64,000 nt of DNA, taken from positions 620,001 through 684,000 of the forward strand of contig NZ_CP013612.1 of NCBI RefSeq assembly GCF_001482385.1, read 5' to 3'. The stretch's first letter is position 1, and each line of letters opens with the position of its first letter. The position numbers and the translations under genes are program-made. Shown here in pieces: positions 8,414-16,936 of the stretch. The notes beneath the pieces were generated by a model. That model saw nothing but the letters and a program-made list of their open reading frames with translations. It made no database searches and had not been told where the DNA came from. Source of the DNA: Pseudoalteromonas rubra. Lineage in GTDB: Bacteria > Pseudomonadota > Gammaproteobacteria > Enterobacterales > Alteromonadaceae.

Positions 8414-11362
8414 ATGAAATTCAGTCTTTTAGTTCTTCTTCTTATCGTTGTTGCAACGCCTGTGTCAGGGTTACAGCTGGATCAACAGCAACTTCGGTTT
8501 TGGCTAGAAAAACGCGAAGGGAGAAGTTTTTCTGATTATGAGGCCAGGCAAAAGATTTTGGACTATCTCTCTGGATTTCAAAGCCCAGAGTTGCGTGCTC
8601 CATTCAATGGAAAGAAACCAGCTCAGTCAACGGCCTTGCGCGGTTATCAGGCTGCATCTGCAGGACCGTTAGAGGGGGCAAAAATTCTCGCTATTCTGGT
8701 AGATTTTCCAGATCTGTCTAATGACGATAATCGCCTTGAGCAGGGCGACTCGGACATGTACTACGCTCAGTATCCGAGTAGTCATTACAGCGAGCTCATT
8801 TTCTCCGAACAAGGGTTTAGTGGGCCAGACGGGCAGGTACTAACCAGCGCCCATCAGTATTATCAGCTAGCCTCAGGGGGAAGTTTTGGGCTTTCAGGAG
8901 AAGTCTTTGGCTGGGTCACGGCAGCAAAAAATGCGAGTTATTACGGGCAAAGAGTGGGTGCCCGACGTGATAGCAGAGTGGCCGAGTTGATTAAAGAGGC
9001 GGTTGAGTTGGTAGTACAACGTTATGATATCAACCTCAGTGATTATGATTTAACGGATTTAAGTGATCGTGATGGTGATGGAATCGTGAATGAGCCCGAT
9101 GGCGTTGTTGATCACATCATGGTATTTCACTCCAGCATTGGAGAGGAAGCGGGTGGGGGAGTGCTGGGCACTGATGCCGTATGGTCCCACCGCTTTGTGG
9201 TTGCTGAAGACGGTTACACCCCTGTCTCTATTGCAAACAGCGATATAGGTATCCACAACTACACCATTAACCCGCTTGACGCGAGCATGGGTGTAGTAGT
9301 ACATGAGTTTGGCCATGAGCTTGGACTTATAGACGAATATGATCTTAATAGCAGTGCTATCGGTGAACCGGTGGCTAATTGGTCGGTGATGTCCAGTGGC
9401 AACTGGTTAGGTTCGCTACGTGGGTCACAACCTGTTTCATTCTCTCCCCGTAACCTGGAAAGGTTACAACAAAAGTTTGGCGGTAATTGGGTAAATCAAA
9501 TTCAGTTGCAGTTCGCACAATTAACCCAGGGCTACCAGGCCAGCATTAGTCATGTTGGTGAATATACCGGTGAAACTGATCAGCTGAAAGTCACGTTGCC
9601 AGCCAGTTTAGAGTATATTGGCGAACCTATATCTGGACAGTATCAGTATTACTCCGGGCAGGGGAACGATAAATTAAACACTGCCAGCATGACGCTCACT
9701 TTACCTGCATCAGCAGATTTGGTACTTACAATGCGCGCTCGTTTTGATATTGAGAGCGGCTATGATTTTTTTCAGGTAAAGGCCAACCAGGTATCGCTTG
9801 TGGGTAATTATACCAAAGCCCAGCACCCAATTTATCCGACAGTGGCACATTATATTGATGGCCATAGCGGGCAAGTAACGGGTGGCACGGATGGCACTAA
9901 AGTAACTGAATTAAGATATTCACTCGCAGAATATGCTGGCCAGATAGTGACACTGGAGTTTCTTTATCAAACTGACAGTGTTGAATATGGCTTTGGCATG
10001 TTGCTGGATGATATCTCTGTCGTAGATGGTGAAAACACTGTTGCTTTGGCGGATGCAGAGTCATCAGAGCTGTTGTCTTTAAATGGCTTTCACAGAATAA
10101 GCCGCTATCGTGAAGGGTTAGAGCAGGCATATTATCTGCAACTCAGGTCGCATCTGGGTATTGATGCCGGCTTGCAAGGTGCCAGCTATGCACCAGGGGT
10201 ACTCGTGTGGTACGCCAATGAGAATATTGAAAATAACTCGGTTTCTTTGCGCCCGGGTGAAGGAAAAATTTTGGTCGTTGATAATGATCAGCAGATCATA
10301 CCCGGCGCCAATGGTTTTAGCCCGGCATCCACTCGGATCCAGCTAAGAGACGCAGCACTAAGGTTACAGGATCAGCCCGCCGGGCTTGGTGACACTCAGT
10401 TACAGGCAATTTCTACGTTCAATGACAGCCAGGACTATAGCCATCCACAGCAACCGATTTCCGGGGTTATTCTGCCTGAACATGATGTAACAATTGAATT
10501 GCTCGAAGTGAGCGAGCAATACCAAACAGCACAATTACAATTGAAAGCGGCCACAGAGCCTAAGATTGTTGCCAGGGCAGAGGGGCTGAAAGTGAGCTTT
10601 TCTGTTTCCGGGATGCCTTTGAGTACATTGGATACGTACGAATGGCAATTTGGTGATGGTAACAGCAGTGAGTTCCTTACACCGGCGCATCAATACAGTA
10701 GCGAAGGGGTCTATACGGTTGTATTTGTCCAAACGAATGCGGCTGGCGAAGTCCGCTCTGTTAATCAGCAAGTGACCCTGGCGGCTGCGCTGGAACTGCT
10801 CGATACAAACATCACTGACGATGATGGTAACATTTCCGCCAGTGTGACGTATCGTGGCGGGGTGGCACCCGTGGCAATTCGTTGGGATCTCGGCGACGGT
10901 ACTCGGTTGAATGGGGCTGAGATCCAGCATCAGTATAAACTGTCCGGGCGCTACCGGATTGTGGTATCGCTGGAAGACGCCAATGGCAGCACAGTAAGCG
11001 AGTCAATAGACAAAAGCGTAACTGTCCCCTTGGCGGGTAAGATTAACGTATCACAAAGTGGGTTAACCGCCAGCTACAGCGTTTCAATTAGTGGTGGGTC
11101 AGGTAACTATTCAGTGAGTTGGGCGTTTGGAGATGGGCAGGAAGGTACCGGTGCGGTTATCAGTCACACTTATCAGAATGCAGGGAGTTATCAGGTGAGC
11201 GCGACAGTAAAGGATCTTGATAACGGTCAACAAGTAAAAATCACGGCAGATGCTACGCTTTCCATGGCGACCACAGGTGAGCAAGATGATGGTGCGGGCA
11301 GTTTGTTATGGCTAAGTGTGTTACTAATGATGGTGGTGCAGATAAGAAAACGCCCAGCTTAA
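8414..11362 (+). CDS. secreted M6-family metalloprotease with PKD domains and a GlyGly-CTERM-like tail
   Basis: A 982-residue exoprotein. A signal peptide (MKFSLLVLLLIVVATPVSG) is followed by an immune-inhibitor-A-type M6 peptidase domain; the zinc site is HEFGHELGLIDEYD with His297 as first ligand. A galactose-binding-like MAM/jelly-roll region follows (about residues 400-540). Three PKD-like repeats lie at about 740-950, each with a W-x-FGDG or W-x-LGDG core. The end, a Gly-Ala-Gly-rich stretch, one hydrophobic helix and RKR, resembles GlyGly-CTERM sorting tails handled by rhombosortase after type II secretion. It probably degrades extracellular protein. The stop lies inside the shared terminator. 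Confidence 0.92.
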   Translation: MKFSLLVLLLIVVATPVSGLQLDQQQLRFWLEKREGRSFSDYEARQKILDYLSGFQSPELRAPFNGKKPAQSTALRGYQAASAGPLEGAKILAILVDFPDLSNDDNRLEQGDSDMYYAQYPSSHYSELIFSEQGFSGPDGQVLTSAHQYYQLASGGSFGLSGEVFGWVTAAKNASYYGQRVGARRDSRVAELIKEAVELVVQRYDINLSDYDLTDLSDRDGDGIVNEPDGVVDHIMVFHSSIGEEAGGGVLGTDAVWSHRFVVAEDGYTPVSIANSDIGIHNYTINPLDASMGVVVHEFGHELGLIDEYDLNSSAIGEPVANWSVMSSGNWLGSLRGSQPVSFSPRNLERLQQKFGGNWVNQIQLQFAQLTQGYQASISHVGEYTGETDQLKVTLPASLEYIGEPISGQYQYYSGQGNDKLNTASMTLTLPASADLVLTMRARFDIESGYDFFQVKANQVSLVGNYTKAQHPIYPTVAHYIDGHSGQVTGGTDGTKVTELRYSLAEYAGQIVTLEFLYQTDSVEYGFGMLLDDISVVDGENTVALADAESSELLSLNGFHRISRYREGLEQAYYLQLRSHLGIDAGLQGASYAPGVLVWYANENIENNSVSLRPGEGKILVVDNDQQIIPGANGFSPASTRIQLRDAALRLQDQPAGLGDTQLQAISTFNDSQDYSHPQQPISGVILPEHDVTIELLEVSEQYQTAQLQLKAATEPKIVARAEGLKVSFSVSGMPLSTLDTYEWQFGDGNSSEFLTPAHQYSSEGVYTVVFVQTNAAGEVRSVNQQVTLAAALELLDTNITDDDGNISASVTYRGGVAPVAIRWDLGDGTRLNGAEIQHQYKLSGRYRIVVSLEDANGSTVSESIDKSVTVPLAGKINVSQSGLTASYSVSISGGSGNYSVSWAFGDGQEGTGAVISHTYQNAGSYQVSATVKDLDNGQQVKITADATLSMATTGEQDDGAGSLLWLSVLLMMVVQIRKRPA

Positions 11363-11370
11363 GCTGGGCG
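11351..11370. terminator. convergent terminator between M6 protease and isocitrate dehydrogenase
   Basis: A perfect 20-base palindrome, CGCCCAGCTT and its complement, with A-rich and T-containing flanks, between two converging genes. Confidence 0.8.
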
Positions 11371-11394
11371 TTGGTAGTTACTTTTTCAGAGCTA

Positions 11395-12402
11395 TTACAG
11401 GCGCTCGATAACCGCTTGTGTGAAGTCTGTTGTGCCGTGGTTGCCACCCAGGTCGCGTGTCGTACGATCGCCAGATTTGATAACATCTGCCACTGCATTA
11501 CGGATTTTGTCAGCAGTTTCGCCCATATCAAGATATTCAAGCATCTGAATTGAAGCCAGAATAACCGAAGTTGGGTTAGCCAGGTTTTTACCTGCGATGT
11601 CTGGTGCACTACCGTGTACTGCTTCGAAGATTGCAGCGTTTTCACCAATGTTTGCACCCGGCGCCATACCCAGGCCGCCAACGAGACCAGCACACAGGTC
11701 AGAAATAATGTCACCAAACAGGTTAGTAGTGACAACAACATCAAACTCTTCTGGAGTCATGACCAGTTTCATACAGGTTGCATCAACGATCATTTCAGCT
11801 GACTCGATATCAGGGAAGCGCTCGCCTACTTCACGTGCAACTTTAAGGAATAAACCTGATGTTGATTTAAGGATATTGGCTTTGTGAACTGCAGTGACTT
11901 TTTTACGGCCTTCACGTTGTGCAAGCTCATAAGCAAAGGTGACGATCTTTTCAGCGCCTTCACGGGTGATTTTAGACATTGCCTCGGCTTCACTGCCATC
12001 TTCAGACACAACTTGCCCCAGACCTGAGTACATGCCCTGAGTGTTTTCACGTACAGTGATAATGTCGATGTCATCGTAGCGAGCTTTGGTGCCTTCAAAT
12101 GATTTTACCGGGCGAACATTGGCATACAGACCAAAGTGCTTACGCAGGGTTACATTGATAGAAGTAAAACCTTCGCCTACAGGTGTTGTAAGCGGCCCCT
12201 TAAGCGTAATTTTATTGCGTTCAATGGCGTCTAACGTCTCAGGAGGTAGCAGCTCACCAGTTTTTTCCAGTGCTGCAAGCCCTGCGTCAACGTACTCATA
12301 GTCGAATTCGCAACCCGCTGCATTTAAAATTTCAATTGCCGAGTCGATGATGCTTGGACCGATGCCGTCGCCACGGATCACCGTGATAGTTTGCTTAGCC
12401 AT
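11395..12402 (-). CDS. NAD+-dependent isocitrate dehydrogenase
   Basis: A 335-residue enzyme of the isocitrate/isopropylmalate dehydrogenase family. The substrate loop SINVTLRKHFGLYANVRP has the Ser/Asn pattern of isocitrate enzymes rather than the Leu-rich helix of LeuB. The coenzyme loop HGSAPDIAGK carries Asp-Ile, which specifies NAD+ over NADP+. It oxidises isocitrate to 2-oxoglutarate in the TCA cycle. It stands alone, not within a leu operon, which also argues against LeuB. Homo-isocitrate or tartrate activity cannot be excluded by motif reading. Confidence 0.85.
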   Translation of the reverse strand: MAKQTITVIRGDGIGPSIIDSAIEILNAAGCEFDYEYVDAGLAALEKTGELLPPETLDAIERNKITLKGPLTTPVGEGFTSINVTLRKHFGLYANVRPVKSFEGTKARYDDIDIITVRENTQGMYSGLGQVVSEDGSEAEAMSKITREGAEKIVTFAYELAQREGRKKVTAVHKANILKSTSGLFLKVAREVGERFPDIESAEMIVDATCMKLVMTPEEFDVVVTTNLFGDIISDLCAGLVGGLGMAPGANIGENAAIFEAVHGSAPDIAGKNLANPTSVILASIQMLEYLDMGETADKIRNAVADVIKSGDRTTRDLGGNHGTTDFTQAVIERL

Positions 12403-12603
12403 TTATGTTTCCTTTATCAAAAAGTAAAATCACTGCTTAAAACAGATCTAACTAAGTTTAGTAGACCTGTTCTTGTGATGTTGGTTCGCTTGAAAATTTA
12501 AGCGCGTTTTATAGCAATTTATTCATTTATATTCCAGTCAGGAATGAATAAAAGGCATAAATTAAATGAATAGTGGGAATGCATGGTATTTATCGCGTAA
12601 ATA

Positions 12604-14289
12604 TCACTCAATTAAATTATATAAACCAAGAGATTGTAGGTGTGACAGCAGGGTATTCAAATCAGGCCATTGGTGTACTTTGGCTTGCTCGTCTAATAGC
12701 TGGCGTTGCCAGGCTGAAGTTTCGAAGTTGGCATCGCAGATTTTCAGTGTCAGCACCTTGACAGCGGCAAAGGTCAAAGATAATCCATTCAATTTTGATT
12801 TTTTGTATAACTCTGATTGCTCAAATGCGCGGTGGGCCTCACTATTGGCGAAGTGAGTGTGAAAGTAATGCTTGAAGGCTTCCTCATCATATCCGGCAAA
12901 GCCGTATAGATGTGCCAGGGAAACCGGGTGGGGGTTGGTGTTACATTCACTGGCATGCACGAATCTTTTTATATCAACACTGTGGTGCTTGAGCATAAAT
13001 GCAATGGCTGCGCTGACTGGCGACAGGATGTTCTCATAGTGATGGCCATAGTTTTGCTGGAGCAGTGCGGCCAGCACCTGAGCAAATAATTGATACTTGT
13101 GCCAGATGTCCTTTGCAAAAGGGTGTTTGAGTTGCACAATCAATTGCTCGACCAGCACCCGCTGACATAACAGGGCTGCGGCATCAAGGCCAACCATAGT
13201 AAGACAATGGCGGAGGTTAGCCCCTTTTTGGGCCTCGCGGTTGTAGAGTCTGGCGGCCTGAGACAAAGCAGCCTCAATTTCTGGGAATGGCACTATCGTT
13301 TTTTCTATTGCTCTGAAGCTGCTAAAATTTTCACCCCCCAACTGTTCAACAACATGCAACGCTTCTGTCATTTGATCTGACGTGGTCGCAAGCGGCTGCG
13401 GCGGAATACGAGACCACACCCGGTATAGCAGTTGCGTATCTGACACCCTAAACGCCTGGTAGCGTTGCTGATATCGTCTTTGCGTTTTGATTAACCGAGT
13501 GATCTTACCTGACTGTATAACAGCAAGGATTGCATGATTGTCTTCTTCGCAGAGTAACAGCGCCTGATGCTCATCGTGGCGATGTATGGCACCAGCCGGA
13601 TAGGCACTAAATTGTCGGGCCAGAAGTTGTAAGCTGATTTGCACAAAGGTGTCAGTATTATTCAGATACAGCTGTTTAATAATGGTCGGTAGTGAAGCAC
13701 GATGGTTCTTCTTCATTAATGCAACGCCAGCCTGAGTCGCAATAGCGACTAATAATGTCACATTGTCATACAGTGGTGTGGTGCTCTTACGACTTATTGA
13801 TAGTTCATAATTGGAGAGCCGCGCGAGAATGCGGGTAACCTGAGCTGATTTGAGCTGGCCGGTACCGAGTACTTTTACTGCTAATTGATGGCGCAGCCTG
13901 AGCTTTTTGGATTCCAACTGAGATAAAGGCCTATCCGCTGCCGCTTTGTCATATTCACGGCTGGCACACAGGACACTGGCAAAGCTTGCTGACAAAAGTT
14001 CATGAATGATTTGCTCAGTATAGCCGTGCGCGTAACCGAGCATACAGAGCAATATAGATTGTTTCACCAGAACGTTGGTCGAGTGACGATAGGGCGTCGC
14101 GATAAAGTGCAGGTGAGCGTGCAGCGCGTTTGGTGCCTGGCGGTACAGGCGAGTGTATTGTTCTGCCAACTGGGTCAGGGTCACATCAATGTGAGGCCAG
14201 CTGTCTTTGTCGTAATATAGTGATAACACTGACTCAGATTGAGTCAGGAGTTTGTGCAGTTGCCTTGCGATGTCTTCATTGACTGTCAT
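12604..14289 (-). CDS. uncharacterised protein, possible degenerate HD-GYP fold
   Basis: A 561-residue cytosolic protein that I do not recognise as a named family. The first half looks helical and follows the layout of an HD-GYP domain: a helix pair near residues 55-110, a segment around 130-165, then a C-terminal part with FSAYPAGAIHRHDEHQALLL that resembles the 'G-x-YP-x-G-x-V-x-L' end of HD-GYP proteins. The catalytic HD and GYP motifs are absent. The second half (about 300-561) is helical and featureless. No signal peptide or TM helix is seen. It overlaps the stop of the preceding gene's product frame by four bases (ATGA with the DUF3192 gene at 14286-14289) and may be co-transcribed with that neighbour. 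Function unknown. Confidence 0.75.
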   Translation of the reverse strand: MTVNEDIARQLHKLLTQSESVLSLYYDKDSWPHIDVTLTQLAEQYTRLYRQAPNALHAHLHFIATPYRHSTNVLVKQSILLCMLGYAHGYTEQIIHELLSASFASVLCASREYDKAAADRPLSQLESKKLRLRHQLAVKVLGTGQLKSAQVTRILARLSNYELSISRKSTTPLYDNVTLLVAIATQAGVALMKKNHRASLPTIIKQLYLNNTDTFVQISLQLLARQFSAYPAGAIHRHDEHQALLLCEEDNHAILAVIQSGKITRLIKTQRRYQQRYQAFRVSDTQLLYRVWSRIPPQPLATTSDQMTEALHVVEQLGGENFSSFRAIEKTIVPFPEIEAALSQAARLYNREAQKGANLRHCLTMVGLDAAALLCQRVLVEQLIVQLKHPFAKDIWHKYQLFAQVLAALLQQNYGHHYENILSPVSAAIAFMLKHHSVDIKRFVHASECNTNPHPVSLAHLYGFAGYDEEAFKHYFHTHFANSEAHRAFEQSELYKKSKLNGLSLTFAAVKVLTLKICDANFETSAWQRQLLDEQAKVHQWPDLNTLLSHLQSLGLYNLIE

Positions 14290-14672
14290 TCAAAAGCCTT
14301 GTCGTACGCGACGATCGCGCCAGCTCCCCAGAGCGTGAGTTTGCCATTTTCAAACAGCAAGCCAGTACATTCGTCTTGTGTGGTAATCCCATCCGGTTTT
14401 ACCAGCTGCGTCCTGTAAAACACTATCTGCACTACTTGTTCACCTTCTGACTTTACATAGGTCAGGTCCGGGCTTCCGAGTGTTTCTAATACCTCATCTA
14501 GCTCGACAGTCATGTCGGGCTTTAGCTTGCTGATATAACGTTTGTTAAAGGCTTCGCGGTCCTGCCAGATCATGGCTTGCGGATCATCTTTATAGAAATT
14601 AATGACCAGGTACACTATGACCCCATATACGGCGAGGCCAAGAAAAACGTATTGTAAAACCTTTTTAATCAT
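14286..14672 (-). CDS. DUF3192 family membrane-anchored protein
   Basis: A 128-residue protein from the ATG at 14672 (MIKKVLQYVFLGLAVYGVIVYLV). One N-terminal TM helix or uncleaved signal is followed by a small soluble domain with the conserved LKPDMTVELDEVLETLGSPDLTYVKSEGEQVVQIVFYRT block and a Cys-containing TQDECTGLLFENGKL segment. The fold recalls SmpA/OmlA-like domains, as expected for DUF3192. A longer in-frame start at 14723 adds a non-conserved leader. It lies between xni and the 561-residue gene in one orientation. Biochemical role unknown. Confidence 0.8.
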   Translation of the reverse strand: MIKKVLQYVFLGLAVYGVIVYLVINFYKDDPQAMIWQDREAFNKRYISKLKPDMTVELDEVLETLGSPDLTYVKSEGEQVVQIVFYRTQLVKPDGITTQDECTGLLFENGKLTLWGAGAIVAYDKAFE

Positions 14673-14729
14673 TGAAATACACCAAAAACTCCCAAACCTA
14701 GCGTAACGGAAGCGTTGCAACACAACAAG

Positions 14730-15509
14730 CTATTTGCGCTCAATAACCCGGAGTTGACTTAAATTAAAGCCGAGATTGATGTCAGTTTGTAGTGAAACGA
14801 GCGTTTTGCTTAAAATAAAGTTATCTAAATCTTGTTCCAATTTACGTCGTGTTGCAGGTGCAAGCGTCGGGGCATTGAGTGCATGCTCAACCTGACCAAA
14901 CTCTGAGATTAATTCAATAGCCGTTTTTTTCCCGATCCCTTTTACGCCAGGGATGTCATTGGTTTTATCGCCCATTAATGCCCACAGTTCGGTCAATGCG
15001 TTATACGGAACAGAGAACTTTTCTAAGATCTCACTGTGATCAAAGTAAGATTTTGAAAAGTAGTTATAAATTTCTATATTTTCCGAACTCAGAGGGAGAA
15101 AGCCTTTATCTGTCGAAACAATAACGGAATGCACTTTGTTGTGACTGGCCTTGCTAGCTAAGGTGGCAATGATGTCATCTGCTTCATCCTGATCGGGGAA
15201 AAAAGCGGTGACACCGCATTCCTTAAACCCCTCAGAAATTAGAGCGAGGTTTTGTCTAAGTGGCTCCGGCATGGGTTTTCTGCTGTGCTTGTAATTTGCA
15301 TAATAATGATAGCGCCAGCTGCGCTCACCATCAAAAACCGCAATAGCATGGGTTGGCTCAATGCGTTTGAGCAGCTTTTTACAGGCGTTATGGACGCGCG
15401 CCTTGCATGATTGCATGATTTGCTTTTCACTCACGCCCTGTTGATCGACGTCAACTGCATAAATTCGGCGGATTAGGTTTAGCGCATCAATAAGAAGTAA
15501 TTTTGCCAT
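14730..15509 (-). CDS. xni: flap endonuclease Xni (exonuclease IX)
   Basis: A 259-residue protein homologous to the 5'-3' exonuclease domain of Pol I: MAKLLLIDALNLIRRIYAV, AVFDGERSWRYHYYANYKHSRKPMPE, DQDEADDIIATLA, STDKGFLPL, and the helix-hairpin-helix GDKTNDIPGVKGIGKKTAIELI. Acidic metal ligands are present in the DEADD and DKG blocks; the family is known to lack some ligands found in full FENs. It acts on flap DNA. It lies downstream of ppnN, a pairing also seen as ygdG/ygdH in enterics. Confidence 0.93.
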   Translation of the reverse strand: MAKLLLIDALNLIRRIYAVDVDQQGVSEKQIMQSCKARVHNACKKLLKRIEPTHAIAVFDGERSWRYHYYANYKHSRKPMPEPLRQNLALISEGFKECGVTAFFPDQDEADDIIATLASKASHNKVHSVIVSTDKGFLPLSSENIEIYNYFSKSYFDHSEILEKFSVPYNALTELWALMGDKTNDIPGVKGIGKKTAIELISEFGQVEHALNAPTLAPATRRKLEQDLDNFILSKTLVSLQTDINLGFNLSQLRVIERK

Positions 15510-15550
15510 GGGTGTTGTTAGTGGTATTTCATTGAGGTTAAGAGAGCGGT

Positions 15551-15573
15551 AGGGTAAGGCTGCACCTTACCCT
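15551..15573 (-). terminator. hairpin after ppnN
   Basis: AGGGTAAGG and its complement separated by five bases, just past the ppnN stop. It lacks a clear T tract on the minus strand, so it may be a processing or pause hairpin rather than a full terminator. Confidence 0.5.
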
Positions 15574-15578
15574 GTTAG

Positions 15579-16922
15579 TTAAGCTTTGATTTTATAGCAG
15601 GGCACATAGGTGCTGCCGGGTAATTTCATTCTGCCTTGTGCGACAAACGCGCGTAGTAGCTTGTCCATGTCCGTCATCAAAGAGGCATCGCCACTCAAAA
15701 TATAAGGGCCTTGTTGCTTAATAGCTGTTATACCTTGCTCTTTGACATTGCCTGCCACAATACCAGAAAACGCTCTGCGCAAGTTGGCGGCGAGGTTCTG
15801 TTTTGGCTGGTCCAGATGAAGATCCAAATTTGCCATGTTTTTGTGCGTCGGTTCGAATGGCTGCTGGAACTGGTCTTCAATTTTCAGAGTCCAGTTAAAA
15901 TAATAGGCATCGCCTTCGGCTTTGCGGTAGTCGCGGACTTTTTCCATACTCTGGCTTAGCTTCTTTGCAACCAGTTCGGGTTGATCTACCAGCACTTCGA
16001 ATTTGCTCAGTGCTTCTTTACCCAGAGTTTTTTCAATAAAATTACACAATTCGTCAAAGTACGCTTTTGAAGAGCTTGGGCCTGTTAAAATGACCGGTAG
16101 CTGCTGCTTAGCGTTGTCTGGATGAAGCAAAATGCCAAGTAAATACAGTAGTTCCTCGGCTGTTCCCGCGCCACCTGGAAAAATAATAATGGCATGTGCG
16201 CTTCTGATAAATGCTTCCAAACGCTTTTCAATATCCGGCAGGATCACCAATTCATTGACTATGGGGTTAGGCGGCTCGGCGGCAATGATACTGGGTTCCG
16301 TCAGGCCGAGATAGCGGTTACTGGTGATCCGCTGTTTAGCATGTCCTATCGTGGCACCTTTCATTGGACCTTTCATGGCGCCAGGTCCACACCCTGTGCA
16401 TATATTTAAGCCTCGTAAGCCAAGTTGGTAGCCGACTTCTTTGGTGTATTTGTATTCTTCTTCATTGATTGAGTGACCGCCCCAACACACCACCATATTC
16501 GGGTCTTTATTGACCTCAAGTGCGTCTGCGTTACGCAGTATGTCAAACACCATATGAGTAATGGCTCTGGGGTCCGTGATCTGCTCTTCGTGACGCTGGT
16601 AGATAAACAGAATGTCCCGGATAACCGAAAAAATATGTTCATGTATCCCGGCAATAATTTTTCCGTCGACAAATGCGGATTCCGGTGGGTTTGTTAGTTC
16701 TATCTTTATCCCACGCTCTCGGGCAAGTAGTGTGATATCAAAATCCTGATACTTGTTATAAATTTCATAGCTTGAGTCGGTATGACTGCCTACATTAAGT
16801 ACTGCTAATACACAATTTCTAAATAGTCGGTATCTTTCTATGGTCGATGACTGTTGAAGCAGGTCAACTTCCAGTTTCGAGAGTAAGTTAAGTACACCTG
16901 TTGGATTTAACTGTACATGCAT
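15579..16922 (-). CDS. ppnN: nucleotide 5'-monophosphate nucleosidase PpnN (YgdH)
   Basis: A 447-residue protein from the ATG at 16922 (MHVQLNPTGVLNLLSKLEVD), preceded by AAGGAG seven bases upstream. It has the Rossmann-like LOG/TIGR00730 core: VVCWGGHSI, GLRGLNICTGCGPGAMKGPMKGA, and the active-site PGGAGTAEELLYLLG. N- and C-terminal extensions (DUF4478/DUF3412 regions) match PpnN, a (p)ppGpp-binding enzyme that cleaves purine and pyrimidine monophosphates to base and ribose-5-phosphate. Its ribosome site lies immediately after the stop of the diguanylate cyclase gene, so co-transcription is likely. Confidence 0.94.
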   Translation of the reverse strand: MHVQLNPTGVLNLLSKLEVDLLQQSSTIERYRLFRNCVLAVLNVGSHTDSSYEIYNKYQDFDITLLARERGIKIELTNPPESAFVDGKIIAGIHEHIFSVIRDILFIYQRHEEQITDPRAITHMVFDILRNADALEVNKDPNMVVCWGGHSINEEEYKYTKEVGYQLGLRGLNICTGCGPGAMKGPMKGATIGHAKQRITSNRYLGLTEPSIIAAEPPNPIVNELVILPDIEKRLEAFIRSAHAIIIFPGGAGTAEELLYLLGILLHPDNAKQQLPVILTGPSSSKAYFDELCNFIEKTLGKEALSKFEVLVDQPELVAKKLSQSMEKVRDYRKAEGDAYYFNWTLKIEDQFQQPFEPTHKNMANLDLHLDQPKQNLAANLRRAFSGIVAGNVKEQGITAIKQQGPYILSGDASLMTDMDKLLRAFVAQGRMKLPGSTYVPCYKIKA

Positions 16923-16936
16923 AGGCAATCTCCTTG

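Noticed and set aside
11395..12402. Reading the dehydrogenase as LeuB (3-isopropylmalate dehydrogenase)
   Set aside because: The substrate helix lacks the Leu-rich pattern of LeuB and no leu genes are adjacent.
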